Origin: Aestuariirhabdus litorea
GTDB taxonomy: Bacteria; Pseudomonadota; Gammaproteobacteria; Pseudomonadales; Aestuariirhabdaceae
Length of the DNA stretch: 64,000 nucleotides
Assembly (NCBI RefSeq): GCF_003864255.1
Contig: NZ_QWEZ01000001.1
Location: 1,302,001 to 1,366,000 of the forward strand
Direction of reading: 5' to 3'
The position numbers and the translations under genes are program-made. Each line of letters opens with the position of its first letter. The first letter of the stretch is position 1. Positions 62,997 to 64,000 of the stretch are shown piece by piece. Below the pieces are notes generated by a model that saw only the letters and a list, made by a program, of their open reading frames with translations, had not been told where the DNA came from and did no database searches.

Positions 62997-64000
62997 TCAT
63001 TGGAGCAGGCGGGCGGCCTGTGCCGGTAAGATGAGCGATTCTCCTTCGCTTAAGCCTGCAATCACCTCCAGCCGACCGTCTGCTAATACCCGCCCCAGGC
63101 GCACCACCCGTTTCTCCACGCCGCCCGCGCGGGGCACCCATACCAGATTAAGCTGGCCAACTTCGGTCAGGTATTGACGGGGAATCACCACCCGCTCAAC
63201 GGCCTCGGTGGGGACCCGTATACGCGCGTACATGCCGGGTAACAGCGGCTGGCCAGACACCTGAACCTTGACCAGAAAACTGCGGGTGCTGGCATTAGCG
63301 GCTGGCACGATCTCTTCAATACGCCCGCTCAGCTCTGCCCCCAGTGCCGGCACCTCCACCTCCAGGCTATCCCCCGGTTGCAGGCTGAGTGCCAGGGATT
63401 CCCGCACAGAGGCTTCTACCTGCATCGCAACCGGGTTGTATAGATCCAGCAACGGAATACCGGGTTGTGCCGTATCGCCAGGCTCGGCGTAACGGTCAAC
63501 CACCCGGCCGGCGATCGGGGAACGAATCACAGTGTAGGAGAGGGCCGTGCGCGCCTCACTGAGCGCCTGGGCAGCCGCCCTCAGCTCCGCTTGCAGCTCA
63601 CTGAAACTGGCGCGCGCCCGGTCAAGTTCAGCCTGGGATACCGCGCCCTGGGTAAAGAGGGTTTCCATGCGACTCAACGAACTGCCCACCTCCTTTTGAC
63701 GCGCCTCCAGCAGATCAATACGGGCACTGGCCTGCTGCACACGGGCCGCCAGATCGGCTTGCTCTAGGGTAACCAGGACCTGGTTCGGCTCCACCGTATC
63801 ACCGGCGCGGACCTCAAGCCGCTCTATACGCGCCAGCAAGCGGGACGAGATCTGGGTCGATTGCCGTGCCCGCACGGTAGCGGGGACCGGCTCGCTACGC
63901 TCAACCTGCTCCAGCGCAACCCGGTATCCGGCCTCAGGCGTTACGCCGGAAGCACTCAGTGCCGGGGGAAGCTTGCGGTCGAACAGCCCGGCCATGTAGC
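62997..64000 (-). CDS. RND efflux periplasmic adaptor (membrane fusion protein), 5' end outside window
   Basis: HlyD/AcrA-type adaptor linking an RND pump to the outer-membrane channel. It has a lipoyl half-motif (IERLEVRAGDTVEPNQVLVTLE), a coiled-coil hairpin (QASARIDLLEARQKEVGSSLSRMETLFTQGAVSQAELDRARASF), the second lipoyl half (VIRSPIAGRVVDRYAEPGDTA) and a beta-barrel. An ATG lies at 63995, but the frame is open to the window end and residues MAGLFD look like the end of a signal anchor, so the true start is probably beyond 64000. The pump gene would be expected downstream, yet the GNAT and peptide genes lie there. Confidence 0.88.
   Translation of the reverse strand, partial: YMAGLFDRKLPPALSASGVTPEAGYRVALEQVERSEPVPATVRARQSTQISSRLLARIERLEVRAGDTVEPNQVLVTLEQADLAARVQQASARIDLLEARQKEVGSSLSRMETLFTQGAVSQAELDRARASFSELQAELRAAAQALSEARTALSYTVIRSPIAGRVVDRYAEPGDTAQPGIPLLDLYNPVAMQVEASVRESLALSLQPGDSLEVEVPALGAELSGRIEEIVPAANASTRSFLVKVQVSGQPLLPGMYARIRVPTEAVERVVIPRQYLTEVGQLNLVWVPRAGGVEKRVVRLGRVLADGRLEVIAGLSEGESLILPAQAARLLQ

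Overview
The window is a contiguous, moderately GC-rich stretch of a gammaproteobacterial chromosome. It is densely packed, with Shine-Dalgarno starts and many 4 to 11 bp gene overlaps. From memory, the gene order from fadA to pilZ matches the Pseudomonas aeruginosa PAO1 block running backwards from about PA3013 to PA2960. The complete Na+-translocating NADH:quinone reductase cluster fits a marine or halophilic member of an Oceanospirillales/Pseudomonadales-like lineage. I cannot name the genus. I see no tRNA, rRNA, CRISPR array, prophage or insertion sequence.

Layout. 1-7 kb: fadA (beta-oxidation), a DUF1653 protein, topA, two small conserved proteins, then divergent lexA and psrA around a 184 bp control region with two SOS boxes and a PsrA operator. 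6.5-10 kb: a cytosolic YkuD-fold enzyme, nagZ, an MscS-type channel and mtnP. 10-14.3 kb, minus strand: mfd and csiV. 14.5-25.2 kb: the long-type gap, nqrABCDEF-apbE-nqrM and sthA, all concerned with redox and NAD(P)H. 25.2-29 kb: a PilZ protein with a small exported partner, a one-permease Lol exporter (permease plus lolD), an unknown small protein and a DUF2062 membrane protein. 29-36 kb: comEC, then exbB-exbD-lpxK-Trm112-kdsB-ptpA-murB as a nearly seamless operon for lipid A, KDO and peptidoglycan precursors. 36-41.6 kb: a haloacid-dehalogenase-like enzyme, a four-gene polyamine-type ABC importer and a glycerophosphodiesterase, placed between murB and rne. 41.6-48 kb: rne (minus) divergent from rluC, a HAD phosphatase and sppA. 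48-58 kb: maf, then yceD-rpmF-plsX-fabD-fabG-acpP-fabF-pabC-mltG-tmk-holB-pilZ, the fatty-acid and envelope cluster without fabH. 58-64 kb: the synteny ends; aacS, a LysR regulator and xthA (minus), a GNAT acetyltransferase, a 29-codon candidate membrane peptide and an RND efflux adaptor cut by the window edge.

Most genes are conserved housekeeping genes and I did not find an obviously new multi-gene system. The points most worth following are: the signal-less YkuD enzyme beside nagZ, probably a peptidoglycan-recycling L,D-carboxypeptidase; the lone Lol permease; the terminator hairpin and missing start at nqrF-apbE; the hairpin covering a strong Shine-Dalgarno between the polyamine binding protein and ATPase genes; a LiuR-like palindrome before aacS; and the 29-codon peptide gene. 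Several starts were moved from the longest open frame using promoter, Shine-Dalgarno or family evidence (psrA, gap, mscS, exbB, the PotA-like gene, maf, plsX, fabD, mltG, the GNAT gene).
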